The notes beneath the pieces are model-generated. The model was not told the DNA's origin. It searched no databases and worked only from the letters and a program-made list of their open reading frames with translations. DNA of 24,881 nucleotides, from NCBI GenBank assembly GCA_035283845.1, contig DATESZ010000070.1, forward strand, positions 1-24,881, given 5' to 3'. The DNA comes from DATESZ01 sp035283845. Its GTDB lineage: Bacteria; Desulfobacterota; Syntrophia; Syntrophales; JACQWR01. Made by a program: the position numbers and the translations under genes. Positions 1 to 7,847 of this stretch are shown in pieces; position 1 is the stretch's first letter; each line of letters opens with the position of its first letter.

Positions 1-1
1 C

Positions 2-1219
2 GAGGAGTCCGTTGACGCCATTCTTGATCTGGACATTGAAATTATCAAAGTGGCCAGTTGCTCCGCCAATGACCGGCCGCTTCTTGAACGGATCGCCCAG
101 GTGAACAAACCGGTAATCGTCTCAACAGCAGGGTTGAGCATGGACAACATAGACCGGCTGGTGAGTTTTCTTGAATCAAAAAACATGTGCCTCGCTTTGA
201 TGCACTGTGTGGCCATATATCCTACCCCAAATGAGAAATTGGGATTGAATCAGATCGATGTGCTAAAAGAGAGATTTCCCCATGTGTCCATTGGGTTTTC
301 GACCCATGAGGAGCCCGATAACTATGCCGCCATCCAACTCGCTTATGCAAAAGGGGCAAGGCTGTTTGAAAGGCACGTAGGCAGGGAAACAAAAAAACAT
401 ACATTGAACAGTTATTCCTCCAGACCGGAGCAGATTGCCCGGTGGATTGAGGCATACAAGCAGGCCGTGGCAGCTTGTGGCGGAGAGCATCGCAGCCCTG
501 CCTCGCCTGATGAGATTGCCTCTTTACGTTCACTCATGCGAGGGGTGTTTGCAAGAGAAGAGATCGAGAAAGGTGCCAAGCTATACAGGGATAAAATATA
601 TTTTGCGATGCCGCTACATGACCGCCAGCTCCCGAGTGGTGACTGGTTTGATGGGATTGAAGCTGACAGGGACTATGCCCCAAACGAGCCTGTAAATGAG
701 GCTGCGGCAAGCTCCCCATTGCCACCTGAAGAGATCATTTACCGTATCCTGCTTCAGGTAAAGGGTATGCTGAACAAGGCGAGGATACATATCGGCAAAG
801 ACACTTCCATTGAGTTGTCGCACCATTACGGCCTCGAGCGATTCAGAGAGTTTGGCGCGGTCATCATGAACTGTATCAACCGGAAGTATTGCAAGAAGTT
901 GATTATCCAGCTTCCACGGCAGAAGCATCCATACCATTTCCACAAGAGCAAAGAGGAAACCTTCCAGTTGCTGTACGGGGATTTGGAGGTAGAACTGGAC
1001 GGAAAGAGAATCAAACCGCAAGCAGGGGATAACATCCTGGTGAAACAGGGTGAATGGCACAAATTTCATACCCTTGGCGGAGCGATTTTTGAGGAAGTGA
1101 GCACCACCCACCTCGATAATGACTCGTTCTACGAGGATGAGCGGATAGCAAGGCTCTCAAGGGAAGCGAGAAAAACCGTCATCGCCAACTGTAATATAAT
1201 TGAAAAGAAAACCCTATAG
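2..1219 (+). CDS. neuB: NeuB-type nonulosonic (sialic-like) acid synthase with C-terminal cupin, 5' truncated
   Basis: The reading frame is open from base 2, so the N-terminal part of the barrel lies outside the window; 405 codons are visible. Family knowledge: NeuB enzymes condense phosphoenolpyruvate with an N-acylated hexosamine to make sialic, legionaminic or pseudaminic acids for surface glycans. Seen: the barrel segment with IKVASCSAND, PVIVSTAGLS and the late-barrel motifs GFSTHEEPDN and ARLFERHVGR, then a SAF-like stretch (RSLMRGVFAREEIEKG), then about 150 extra residues holding a cupin signature (HPYHFHKSKEE, GDNILVKQGEWHKF). A cupin tail is not part of plain NeuB. The next genes are glycosyltransferases and a CMP-sialate synthetase, which supports a surface-glycan role. 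The exact sugar made cannot be told from sequence. Confidence 0.85.
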   Translation, partial: EESVDAILDLDIEIIKVASCSANDRPLLERIAQVNKPVIVSTAGLSMDNIDRLVSFLESKNMCLALMHCVAIYPTPNEKLGLNQIDVLKERFPHVSIGFSTHEEPDNYAAIQLAYAKGARLFERHVGRETKKHTLNSYSSRPEQIARWIEAYKQAVAACGGEHRSPASPDEIASLRSLMRGVFAREEIEKGAKLYRDKIYFAMPLHDRQLPSGDWFDGIEADRDYAPNEPVNEAAASSPLPPEEIIYRILLQVKGMLNKARIHIGKDTSIELSHHYGLERFREFGAVIMNCINRKYCKKLIIQLPRQKHPYHFHKSKEETFQLLYGDLEVELDGKRIKPQAGDNILVKQGEWHKFHTLGGAIFEEVSTTHLDNDSFYEDERIARLSREARKTVIANCNIIEKKTL

Positions 1220-1355
1220 GTCGTTAACTGGAGAGCCTGTGCTTTCCCACTATTGAAAGCCACGTGTAGGGTTTTGTTTTGCGAAAACTGGGAATGCCAC
1301 ATGGGAATACGCTCAAAACTGCGATGGACAAGTTAGAACGAAAGGCGCCTGAGAT

Positions 1356-2300
1356 ATGAAGATATCGGTTGTTATGTGCACATATAATGGGGAACGTTTT
1401 TTGTGGGAACAGTTAACCAGTGTGGCAAATCAAACCAGAGTCCCTGATGAAATAATAGTGTTTGATGACAATTCGAGTGATTCCACCTTGGCTATTGTGA
1501 GCGCTGCGTGTGCAAAATACAGCCTAAACTGTCAAATTCATAAAAACCCGACTACCCAGGGTTTCGAGAAAAATTTTTCCCTTGCCATGGATGAATCAAA
1601 AGGAGACGTCATTTTCTTTTGCGACCAGGATGACGTGTGGCTCCCATATAAGGTTGAGAAAATGACGCTGCCCTTTTTGAAGAACAAAATGGTCTCGCTG
1701 GTTTATTCAGACGCTTATATCGCCGGACCCGACCTGACAAAATCCGGTCATACATTGTTTGGAGTCAGGAAAACAAAAGATCATTGCTATGATTTAGATT
1801 CAATTTGCGCCAGGCTGAGGAAAGGATTGGAGATGAGGATGAGGGGGTGCGCGATGGCCTTTTCATCTCGGTTTAAAGAGATTGCCGGTCAAGTCCCGGA
1901 AGGGATTTCGCACGATAAATGGATTGGCTTGTTCGCCTGTGCTTTTGGAGAGGCGATAACTATAGAAGAGCCGCTTTTTTATTACAGAAGACATGACTTC
2001 ACTATTTCATCTTCAACTAACAAATTGATACCGGGTCTTATTAGAAGAAACAAAAAAACGAAAACATATAGATTCGAAAAGAGAGCGCTCTTTGTTCAAC
2101 AAGTAAAGTCGCGTCTAAAATATCTTGAGAATGAAGGGGGCGATTTCGTTATGGATAAAGAACGGATAGGTGTTTTGAAGTCAGCGGCTGAAGAAGGAGA
2201 GCGGATCCTGGTACGCAGGGCAAGAATTAATGATAAGTTTATGAAACTAACGCGAATAGTGAAAGTATTAAGCCATTATGCCACTTCACTGTATCGTTAA
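1356..2300 (+). CDS. Glycosyltransferase family 2 (GT-A fold)
   Basis: A 314-residue protein with a classic GT2 N-terminus: ISVVMCTYNGERFLWEQL, then VFDDNSSDST for nucleotide-sugar binding, and the DXD-type metal site in FFCDQDDVWLP near residue 92. It probably transfers a sugar from an activated donor to a lipid-linked or surface glycan in the cytoplasm. The second half (Lys/Arg-rich, no clear membrane segment) is variable as usual in this family. It sits between the NeuB-like and NeuA-like genes and is a paralogue of the GT2 at 3153-4178, sharing the same block order. An AAAGG element precedes the ATG. Donor and acceptor are unknown. Confidence 0.88.
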   Translation: MKISVVMCTYNGERFLWEQLTSVANQTRVPDEIIVFDDNSSDSTLAIVSAACAKYSLNCQIHKNPTTQGFEKNFSLAMDESKGDVIFFCDQDDVWLPYKVEKMTLPFLKNKMVSLVYSDAYIAGPDLTKSGHTLFGVRKTKDHCYDLDSICARLRKGLEMRMRGCAMAFSSRFKEIAGQVPEGISHDKWIGLFACAFGEAITIEEPLFYYRRHDFTISSSTNKLIPGLIRRNKKTKTYRFEKRALFVQQVKSRLKYLENEGGDFVMDKERIGVLKSAAEEGERILVRRARINDKFMKLTRIVKVLSHYATSLYR

Positions 2301-2402
2301 ACGAGCATCAGATATCGGCAATATTGAAGTAGCATAAATCTCCGCGTCAGAACGATTTGGAAAGACCGATACGGTGATCTGGGTAGGAAAGGCAACCAAC
2401 TA

Positions 2403-3113
2403 ATGCTCAAAGGGAAAAGTATCTTGGCAGTGGTGCCGGCACGCGGTGGGAGCAAGGGAGTGAGGCTTAAAAATATCAGAACCATAAATGGCGTGCCCCT
2501 CGTTGCCCTGGTGGGAAAGGTGGTAAAAAGGCTCCCCTATGTAGACAGGGCTGTTGTGTCTACCGACCATCCCGAGATCGCAGCGATTGCCAGAGGATCA
2601 GGTTTGGACGTCCCTTTCATGCGACCGAAAAGCCTGTCCGGAGACATTATTGCCGATGGGCCTCTCTTATATCATGCCTTGGCGGAATGTGAAAAGATTG
2701 ATAACAGAAGATATGACGTTGTGGTGATGCTGCAGCCGACTTCTCCCTTACGCAAGCCTGAACATGTCACTGCAGCGGTGGAAAAGCTCATCAAGGGCAG
2801 ATACGATGCCGTATGGACAGTTAGCGAGACGGACTCCAAGGCACATCCCTTAAAACAGCTCGTAATTCGAAAGGACATCCTGGATTTCTATGAGCCAGCC
2901 GGGGCGAATATAATTGCCAGGCAGCAGCTTGCTCCCGTATACCACAAAAACGGCGTGGCCTATGTCATGACTAGAGATTGCATTATCAATAGGAAAAACA
3001 TTAAAGGTGAAAGGACTTCTTTCGTCTTAATCGATGAATTCATGGTGAACATCGATACCGAGCTTGATCTCAGGATTGCCGAATTCGTCCTGCAGCAGAA
3101 GGACTATCTGTAA
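2403..3113 (+). CDS. neuA: Acylneuraminate cytidylyltransferase (CMP-nonulosonic acid synthetase)
   Basis: A 236-residue protein starting with the CTP-binding loop of this family, LAVVPARGGSKGVRLKNI (residues about 8-25), followed by VVSTDHPEIAAIARGSG, the VVMLQPTSPLR block and the late FVLIDEFMVNIDTELDL block. The family activates sialic-type sugars as CMP conjugates for glycosyltransferases. The length is normal for the catalytic domain alone. The preceding GGGTAGGAAAGG supplies a ribosome site about 10 bases upstream of the ATG. The bases just upstream stay open in the same frame but have no better start codon. With the NeuB-type synthase upstream it forms the synthesis and activation steps of one pathway; the flanking GT2 enzymes may use its product. 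Confidence 0.92.
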   Translation: MLKGKSILAVVPARGGSKGVRLKNIRTINGVPLVALVGKVVKRLPYVDRAVVSTDHPEIAAIARGSGLDVPFMRPKSLSGDIIADGPLLYHALAECEKIDNRRYDVVVMLQPTSPLRKPEHVTAAVEKLIKGRYDAVWTVSETDSKAHPLKQLVIRKDILDFYEPAGANIIARQQLAPVYHKNGVAYVMTRDCIINRKNIKGERTSFVLIDEFMVNIDTELDLRIAEFVLQQKDYL

Positions 3114-3152
3114 AATGGGTCAAGGCTCGTCTGCGGGGATGAATCAGCAATA

Positions 3153-4178
3153 ATGATGCAAAAGCAAACTGACACCAAATCGATATTATCAGTTGCTATG
3201 TGCACTTATAATGGAGAGTCATATCTACAGGAGCAGCTCCTAAGTATCGCAAAACAGACTAGTCTTCCTTATGAGTTAGTCGTATGCGACGACTATTCTA
3301 TCGATGCCACCTTACAAATTTTGGATGAGTTCCAAAAGGCGGCCCCGTTTTCGGTAAGAATCTACCGCAATGAGACAAACCTTGGCGCGACCAAAAATTT
3401 CGAGAAAGCTATTGCATTATGTAGTGGAGATGTTATCGTTTTAAGCGATCAGGATGACCTATGGATGCCACATAAGCTTGAAAGGCTTAAGCAACTGCTT
3501 GAGGAACATCTGGAGGCTGGCTACATTTTCTCCGATGCCTTAGTCACAGACGAAATGCTGCACCCACTTGGCTGCACGATCTGGGAGCAGGTTTCATTCA
3601 CAGGGCGTAAACGCAGGCTCTTTGAGCAAGGACATCAACTAGAAATCCTCCTTAAGCGTAATGTAGTCACAGGCGCAACCATGGCTTTCCGTGCAAAGTT
3701 GAGGGACTGGGTTCTGCCAATTCCTGATACGTGCATACACGATGAGTGGATTGCTCTGATAGGGAGCGCTATAGGAAGGAAGGGAATTTTTATTGCGGAA
3801 CCCCTTATTTACTACCGACAACATCCTAAACAGGTTCTAGGCTGTCCAAAGCTAAAGGCCGGGTTAAATGAGCGGCTTCAACGGAAGCCCTCCACAAAAA
3901 GGGAAAAAGATAGTTATAAGCGAACTAAATATCTTCAGGTCATTAATCGGCTAATTTCACTAAATATTGTCAACAGAGATGCTCAAAAGCTTGTCAACGA
4001 TAGAATTTGTCATTTGGAAGCCCGAGAACTGTTGTATAAGGCTTCGCTGTTAAAGCACGTAGACATTGTGCTACGGGAGTTGATAGCAGGTCGATACCAT
4101 AAGTTTTCGAAAGGTTGGAGAAGCTTTATGAAGGATTTATTTATACCTATAAGTGGCAAAGGAGGGAAGGCATTATGA
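3153..4178 (+). CDS. Glycosyltransferase family 2, paralogue of the gene at 1356
   Basis: A 341-residue GT2 with the same block order as the upstream paralogue: SVAMCTYNGESYLQEQL, VCDDYSIDATLQIL, NLGATKNFEKAI and the DXD-like VLSDQDDLWMPHKLERL. C-terminal to the catalytic domain is a basic helical region with no evident transmembrane helix. Two ATG codons in tandem (3153, 3156) could be used; only a weak ribosome site is seen. Its stop codon overlaps the ATG of the flavin reductase (ATGA, 4175-4178), so the two are probably translationally coupled. Likely adds a sugar to the same surface glycan as the neighbours; specificity unknown. Confidence 0.88.
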   Translation: MMQKQTDTKSILSVAMCTYNGESYLQEQLLSIAKQTSLPYELVVCDDYSIDATLQILDEFQKAAPFSVRIYRNETNLGATKNFEKAIALCSGDVIVLSDQDDLWMPHKLERLKQLLEEHLEAGYIFSDALVTDEMLHPLGCTIWEQVSFTGRKRRLFEQGHQLEILLKRNVVTGATMAFRAKLRDWVLPIPDTCIHDEWIALIGSAIGRKGIFIAEPLIYYRQHPKQVLGCPKLKAGLNERLQRKPSTKREKDSYKRTKYLQVINRLISLNIVNRDAQKLVNDRICHLEARELLYKASLLKHVDIVLRELIAGRYHKFSKGWRSFMKDLFIPISGKGGKAL

Positions 4179-4765
4179 AGATTGAAATGATCGATCTGAC
4201 TGCGAGGGAAACACATGATCTATTAACCGGCGTTATCTCACCTTTGCCCATCGCTTTGATCTCCACGGTAGGCGAGGACGGTATTTACAACGCTGCTCCT
4301 TTCAGCCTGGTAACTCCTGTATCTTGGAAACCGCCCATAGTTCTTGTATCTATAGGAGCAAGAGGGGGATTGAAGAAGGATACTTTGAGAAATATCGAGT
4401 TCTCGAAGGATTTTGTAATCAACATTATGGGTGAAGATTCCATCAAACCAGCGATTGCCGCGGCAGGAAATTATCCTGGCAATGTTGATGAGATCAAAGA
4501 AGTTGGTTTAAATGCAATAGCGGCAGAAAGAGTAAGGGCTCCTCTCATTTCAGAGGCTCAAATCAGCATAGAATGCGAGCTTTATCAAAAGATGGAACTG
4601 TCGGAAGGGGAGAATTTCATGTCACTAATTTTTGGTGAAGTTGTTCTTGTGCATATGAAAGATGGAATCTGGGAATCAGGGGAGGTCCATCCATCTGCTT
4701 TAAAGGCAGTCGGTCGTCTTGGCAATAATATTTATTGTCGCACTTCAGACTCTTTCAGCATTTGA
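4175..4765 (+). CDS. Flavin reductase family protein (flavoredoxin-like, FMN-binding split barrel)
   Basis: The start is set at 4175 because AAAGGAGGG lies directly upstream; an in-frame ATG at 4115 would run deep into the glycosyltransferase. The 196-residue product shows the flavin-reductase pattern: PLPIALISTVGEDGIYNAAP near the N-terminus, the SLVTPVSWKPPIVLVSIG strand, then KDTLRNIEFSKDFVINIMG and the C-terminal HPSALKAVGRLGNNIYCR. Members bind FMN and reduce it, or pass electrons, in the cytoplasm. Why it is joined by a four-base overlap to a glycosyltransferase is unclear; it may serve a redox step of the glycan pathway or simply share the transcript. Confidence 0.88.
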   Translation: MKIEMIDLTARETHDLLTGVISPLPIALISTVGEDGIYNAAPFSLVTPVSWKPPIVLVSIGARGGLKKDTLRNIEFSKDFVINIMGEDSIKPAIAAAGNYPGNVDEIKEVGLNAIAAERVRAPLISEAQISIECELYQKMELSEGENFMSLIFGEVVLVHMKDGIWESGEVHPSALKAVGRLGNNIYCRTSDSFSI

Positions 4766-5139
4766 TATGAATGTTAAGAAGACAAGCCGGTAAAAATATG
4801 AAATAACAGGCAATATAAGAAGTGTTCCAATGTAAAAATTTATATTCTTTACGACCTTACCCCGGAAGAGTTGACGCGTTTAACAAACTCGTAAATTCTA
4901 AAATCCATCAACTGTGAAAAAATTGACTTGCCAGAATTCATATGCCCTCTCCTTCTGCTGTGATGCAGAAGACTGGCACGTTAATAACCAATAATTTCAA
5001 ATCTAAAAATGACATTTTTAGCGAAATAAAAAAGTATTTCATAATGTTACGTTATCATCATAACTCAACGTTGGGACAGTAGTGACGGAAAATGTTATTT
5101 ATGGATAAGCTCTAAAACAATAATTATCGGAGGGCAGAA
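4766..5139 (+). other. AT-rich intergenic region with two perfect inverted repeats
   Basis: 374 bases with no supportable gene. It holds a hairpin with 7-bp arms at 4952-4971 (CTTCTGC / GCAGAAG, six-base loop, no T run on either side) and a 19-bp palindrome at 5003-5021. A good ribosome site (GGAGGG, near 5130) ends the region, serving the outer-membrane protein gene. No convincing sigma-70 promoter was identified, though AT-rich -10-like hexamers occur between 5030 and 5060. Confidence 0.6.
5003..5021. promoter_or_regulatory. 19-bp perfect palindrome, possible operator
   Basis: CTAAAAATG, a single A, then CATTTTTAG: two perfect 9-bp arms around one base, 119 bases upstream of the outer-membrane protein start. 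Such near-continuous dyads are typical of dimeric repressor sites; the regulator is unknown. It lacks the GC content of a terminator. Confidence 0.35.
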
Positions 5140-6320
5140 ATGAAAAAAAAGACTCTTACCTTTTTTATAATTATAATAATTGTATCTTACAAAAGTATCG
5201 GTTTCACCACTATCATTGACCCCGGCGCTTTCGGAATCAGGGCAGAGGGAATGGGGGGGGCAGTCGTGGCCTTACCGACTGATATAATAAGCGCATTCTA
5301 CTATAATCCGGCTGGTTTAACCGAAATAAAAGGGACAAATGCCGTTGGCGGAATCTATCGTTTACGGCCTTCAATTGAATATGAGACCATAGGTTACAGT
5401 AAAAAAATTCCCTCAACCCCATAATACCCTATTTTGCTTTTTCCACTGATAAGGTAAATTCTGTTGTTTTAGGGATATGTATGTATACCACCGTTGGTTC
5501 CGGTTTCCGGTTTGAAAATTACCCTTTAGGCAATAGATTGATAGATATAGAATCTAAAGCAGGCCTCTTTAGCCTAAACCCTACTATAGCCTATAATGTA
5601 AATCAGCGATTATCTCTTGGCGCTGAAATAAATGTAGGTTACGATGTCTCAGAAACGAAGATGCCCCTGGTAACTCCAGCAGCACAGGGATATTTACAAA
5701 CAGAAACCGATGGTTTCGGTTTCGGGGTTACTTTTGGACTACTTTACAAAATCACACATTCATTCAATCTGGGTTTGTCCTGGCGAAGCCCAATGAAAAC
5801 TCATCTGGAAGGGAATTTTAAATTGGATAATTTTGAAGGTGACCTGGACGAAGATCATTACTGGCCTCAAATGTTGGCGGCTGGAGTCGGATATAAAGTA
5901 ACTCCCAATCTTAGCTTGGGTTTGGGACTTAAGTGGTCAGATTGGTCCTATTTCAATAAATCAAAACTGAAATATAGATCAATTTTCCCTCATGTCCCGA
6001 TTACCCAGGGGGCGGAAGATACCATAAGATTTCAGATCGGTTTAGAATACTTCCCCACCAAAAACCTGGCATTGCGTTGTGGCTATCTTCATGACCCCTC
6101 GGCTATTAAAGAAGAAATGATCTCTCCGATGCTTCCGGAAATGAGAGTAAATGAAATTTTTTGTGGCGTAGGCTTCCATTATGGAAAATTTCTCCTTGAT
6201 ACAGGACTCAATTATGGAATGCTATCCACCAGGAGAGTTACTAATTCCCTTACGGGGTATCCAGGTAAATATTCCGGATACAGATTAGGGATGGGCCTGG
6301 AAATAACATATAGTTGGTAG
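5140..6320 (+). pseudogene. OmpP1/FadL-like outer-membrane barrel protein, frameshifted at an A7 run
   Basis: Two adjacent frames encode one protein. The first (5140-5424) has a signal peptide and the family's N-terminal hallmark, DPGAFGIRAEGMGGA followed by FYYNPAGLTEI. The second continues as a beta-barrel rich in alternating Gly/aromatic strands, for example LSLGAEINVGYD and NLSLGLGLKWSDWSYF, and ends ...LGMGLEITYSW with a terminal aromatic. The frame changes at seven A (5401-5407); an eighth A would give SKKNSLNPIIPYFAF and join the halves. FadL-type channels carry hydrophobic compounds across the outer membrane. Full length would be about 393 residues, normal for the family. The break may be real decay, a sequencing error, or slippage/phase variation. 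A GGAGGG site precedes the ATG. It appears to be a stand-alone gene. Confidence 0.75.
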
Positions 6321-6435
6321 ATGTTATAGTGACGATGCTTTTACTAAGGGAGCAGAGTTGCACTTTGACACAAGACATGAATTAGATTGACACTGTTCGT
6401 TAGGTTAAGTATAGGTCAATTCAATAGAAACCCAC

Positions 6436-6734
6436 ATGACGGTTCCCGTCACAAAGGATAATGAAAATTACCCCTCCCCCTTCCCCCTCCCTCAAGGGGA
6501 GGGGGTGAGGGGGAGGGTGAAAGGTATTTTCAGGTGAAACTCTCATGACGGTGCCCGACACAAAGGAGAATGAAAATGGCTACACAGGTGAATATAAGGA
6601 AATCGAATACTTAGATGCGCATTTTCGAGTGAAACTCTCATGACGGTGTCCGTCACAAAGGAAAATGAAAATGGCCACCCAGGTGAATATAATTAAATCG
6701 AATACTTAGATGTGCATTTTCGAGTGAAAATTAT
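6436..6734. repeat. Three tandem repeat units of about 95 bp with a palindromic head
   Basis: Units begin ATGACGGT at 6436, 6545 and 6640. Units two and three are each 95 bp and nearly identical. Unit one shares the first 34 or so bases and the last 20 or so, but its middle is replaced by a C-rich/G-rich palindrome, making it 109 bp. The head is an inverted repeat (TGACGG...CCGTCA, perfect in units one and three). Each head is followed by CACAAAGGANAATGAAAAT, which resembles a ribosome site plus start codon. Spacers between heads are not variable as in CRISPR arrays. The region 6321-6435 before it shows nothing else. Confidence 0.8.
6471..6517. repeat. C-tract/G-tract imperfect palindrome inserted in repeat unit one
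   Basis: A run of C4-5 tracts (CCCCTCCCCCTTCCCCC...) is followed after CAA by the complementary G4-5 tracts (GGGGAGGGGGTGAGGGGGAGGG). Together they can fold as a long hairpin with few mismatches, and the G-rich half has four G tracts that could form a quadruplex. It replaces the middle of the first tandem unit, so it looks like an insertion or conversion. Similar C/G-tract elements are dispersed in many bacterial genomes; no family is assigned here. Confidence 0.6.
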
Positions 6735-6866
6735 AATGGCCGGCAAAGATCGCGGCAGGCAAAGTATCCAACATGCCCGATATTATTGAAGCCATGCAAA
6801 CAGCGGGGAGGTCATACACCTATGACGTTTCCTCTGCGGTAACGAATTGAGGAGAAAGGAGGAGTT

Positions 6867-7847
6867 ATGTATTTCCCCGATTACCGGCCGCGACGCTTGA
6901 GGAAGAACGAAAATTTCCGGAGGATGGTCAGAGAGACGTCGTTGTCCGTTGACGATATGGTCTACCCCCTCTTTGTCATCGAAGGCAAGGGCGTAAAGAA
7001 ACCCATCAGTTCCATGCCCGGCAATTTTCAGATGTCCGTTGATCATCTGGTCAGGGAAGTGGAAAAGACTAAGGAACTGGGCATACCGGCGGTGCTGTTA
7101 TTTGGCATCCCTGGAAAAAAGGACGAGGTGGCATCGGGCGCCTTTGCCCGAGACGGCATCGTGCAGCGCGCCGTGAGAAGGATCAAGGATAGGGCGCCCG
7201 ACATCCTGGTAATTACCGACGTGTGCCTCTGCGAATATACAAGCCACGGTCACTGCGGCATGATGGAAAAGGGCGACGTGGACAACGACTCCACCGTCGA
7301 GGTGCTGGCCGAAACAGCCCTTTCCCACGCCAAGGCGGGCGCCGACATGGTTGCGCCTTCGGCCATGATGGACGGCCAGATCGGCGCCATTCGGGAGGCT
7401 CTCGATGAATCGGGTTATGAGACGGTTCCGATCATGGCCTATTCTGCTAAATATGCCTCCTGTTTTTACGGACCATTCAGGGAGGCGGCGGAAAGCGCTC
7501 CGCAATACGGGGACCGGAAATCATATCAGATGGATCCGGCCAACAGTGATGAGGCGCTCCGGGAGATGACCCTTGACGTGGAGGAGGGAGCGGATATCCT
7601 GATGGTGAAGCCGGCGCTTCCCTATTTGGACATCATCCGCCGGGCAAAGGAGGAGTTCGATCTGCCCATTGCTGCCTACAATGTGAGCGGCGAATTTTCC
7701 ATGATCAAAGCGGCGGCCAATCTCGGATGGCTGGACGGGGAACGGGCGATGATGGAATCACTTGTTTCCATAAAGAGGGCCGGGGCGGATGTCATCATCA
7801 CCTATTTTGCCCAGGAAGCGGCTAATCTTATCAGAAATGAACGATAG
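6867..7847 (+). CDS. hemB: Porphobilinogen synthase (delta-aminolevulinic acid dehydratase)
   Basis: Condenses two 5-aminolevulinate molecules to porphobilinogen, the common precursor of all tetrapyrroles, in the cytoplasm. The 326-residue length is standard. Seen: the cysteine-type zinc site CLCEYTSHGHC (Cys120, Cys122, Cys130), the two active-site lysines in AYSAKYASCFYGPF (Lys195) and ILMVKPALPYLD (Lys248), DPANSDEALRE, and the closing AYNVSGEFSMIKAA. The unusually strong GGAGAAAGGAGGAG ribosome site lies six or so bases before the ATG. Its last 11 bases overlap the start of the AhbD gene, so the two are co-transcribed and the pair supplies early and last steps of heme synthesis. Confidence 0.97.
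   Translation: MYFPDYRPRRLRKNENFRRMVRETSLSVDDMVYPLFVIEGKGVKKPISSMPGNFQMSVDHLVREVEKTKELGIPAVLLFGIPGKKDEVASGAFARDGIVQRAVRRIKDRAPDILVITDVCLCEYTSHGHCGMMEKGDVDNDSTVEVLAETALSHAKAGADMVAPSAMMDGQIGAIREALDESGYETVPIMAYSAKYASCFYGPFREAAESAPQYGDRKSYQMDPANSDEALREMTLDVEEGADILMVKPALPYLDIIRRAKEEFDLPIAAYNVSGEFSMIKAAANLGWLDGERAMMESLVSIKRAGADVIITYFAQEAANLIRNER

Noticed and set aside
614..1111. Minus-strand frame opposite the NeuB-cupin gene
   Set aside because: No ribosome site or recognisable domain; the plus-strand frame is clearly coding.
4974..4989. Possible sigma-54 promoter (TGGCACG followed by TTAATAACC)
   Set aside because: The -24 half is good but the -12 G/GC is missing and no dyad lies at a fitting distance.
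5400..5408. Programmed -1 ribosomal frameshift site as the sole explanation of the split barrel gene
   Set aside because: The heptamer is T-AAA-AAA rather than A-AAA-AAR in frame and no downstream pseudoknot was evident; simple A-run length change is more likely.
6436..6734. CRISPR-like array
   Set aside because: Units are 95 bp with nearly identical content throughout; there are no unique spacers and no cas genes.
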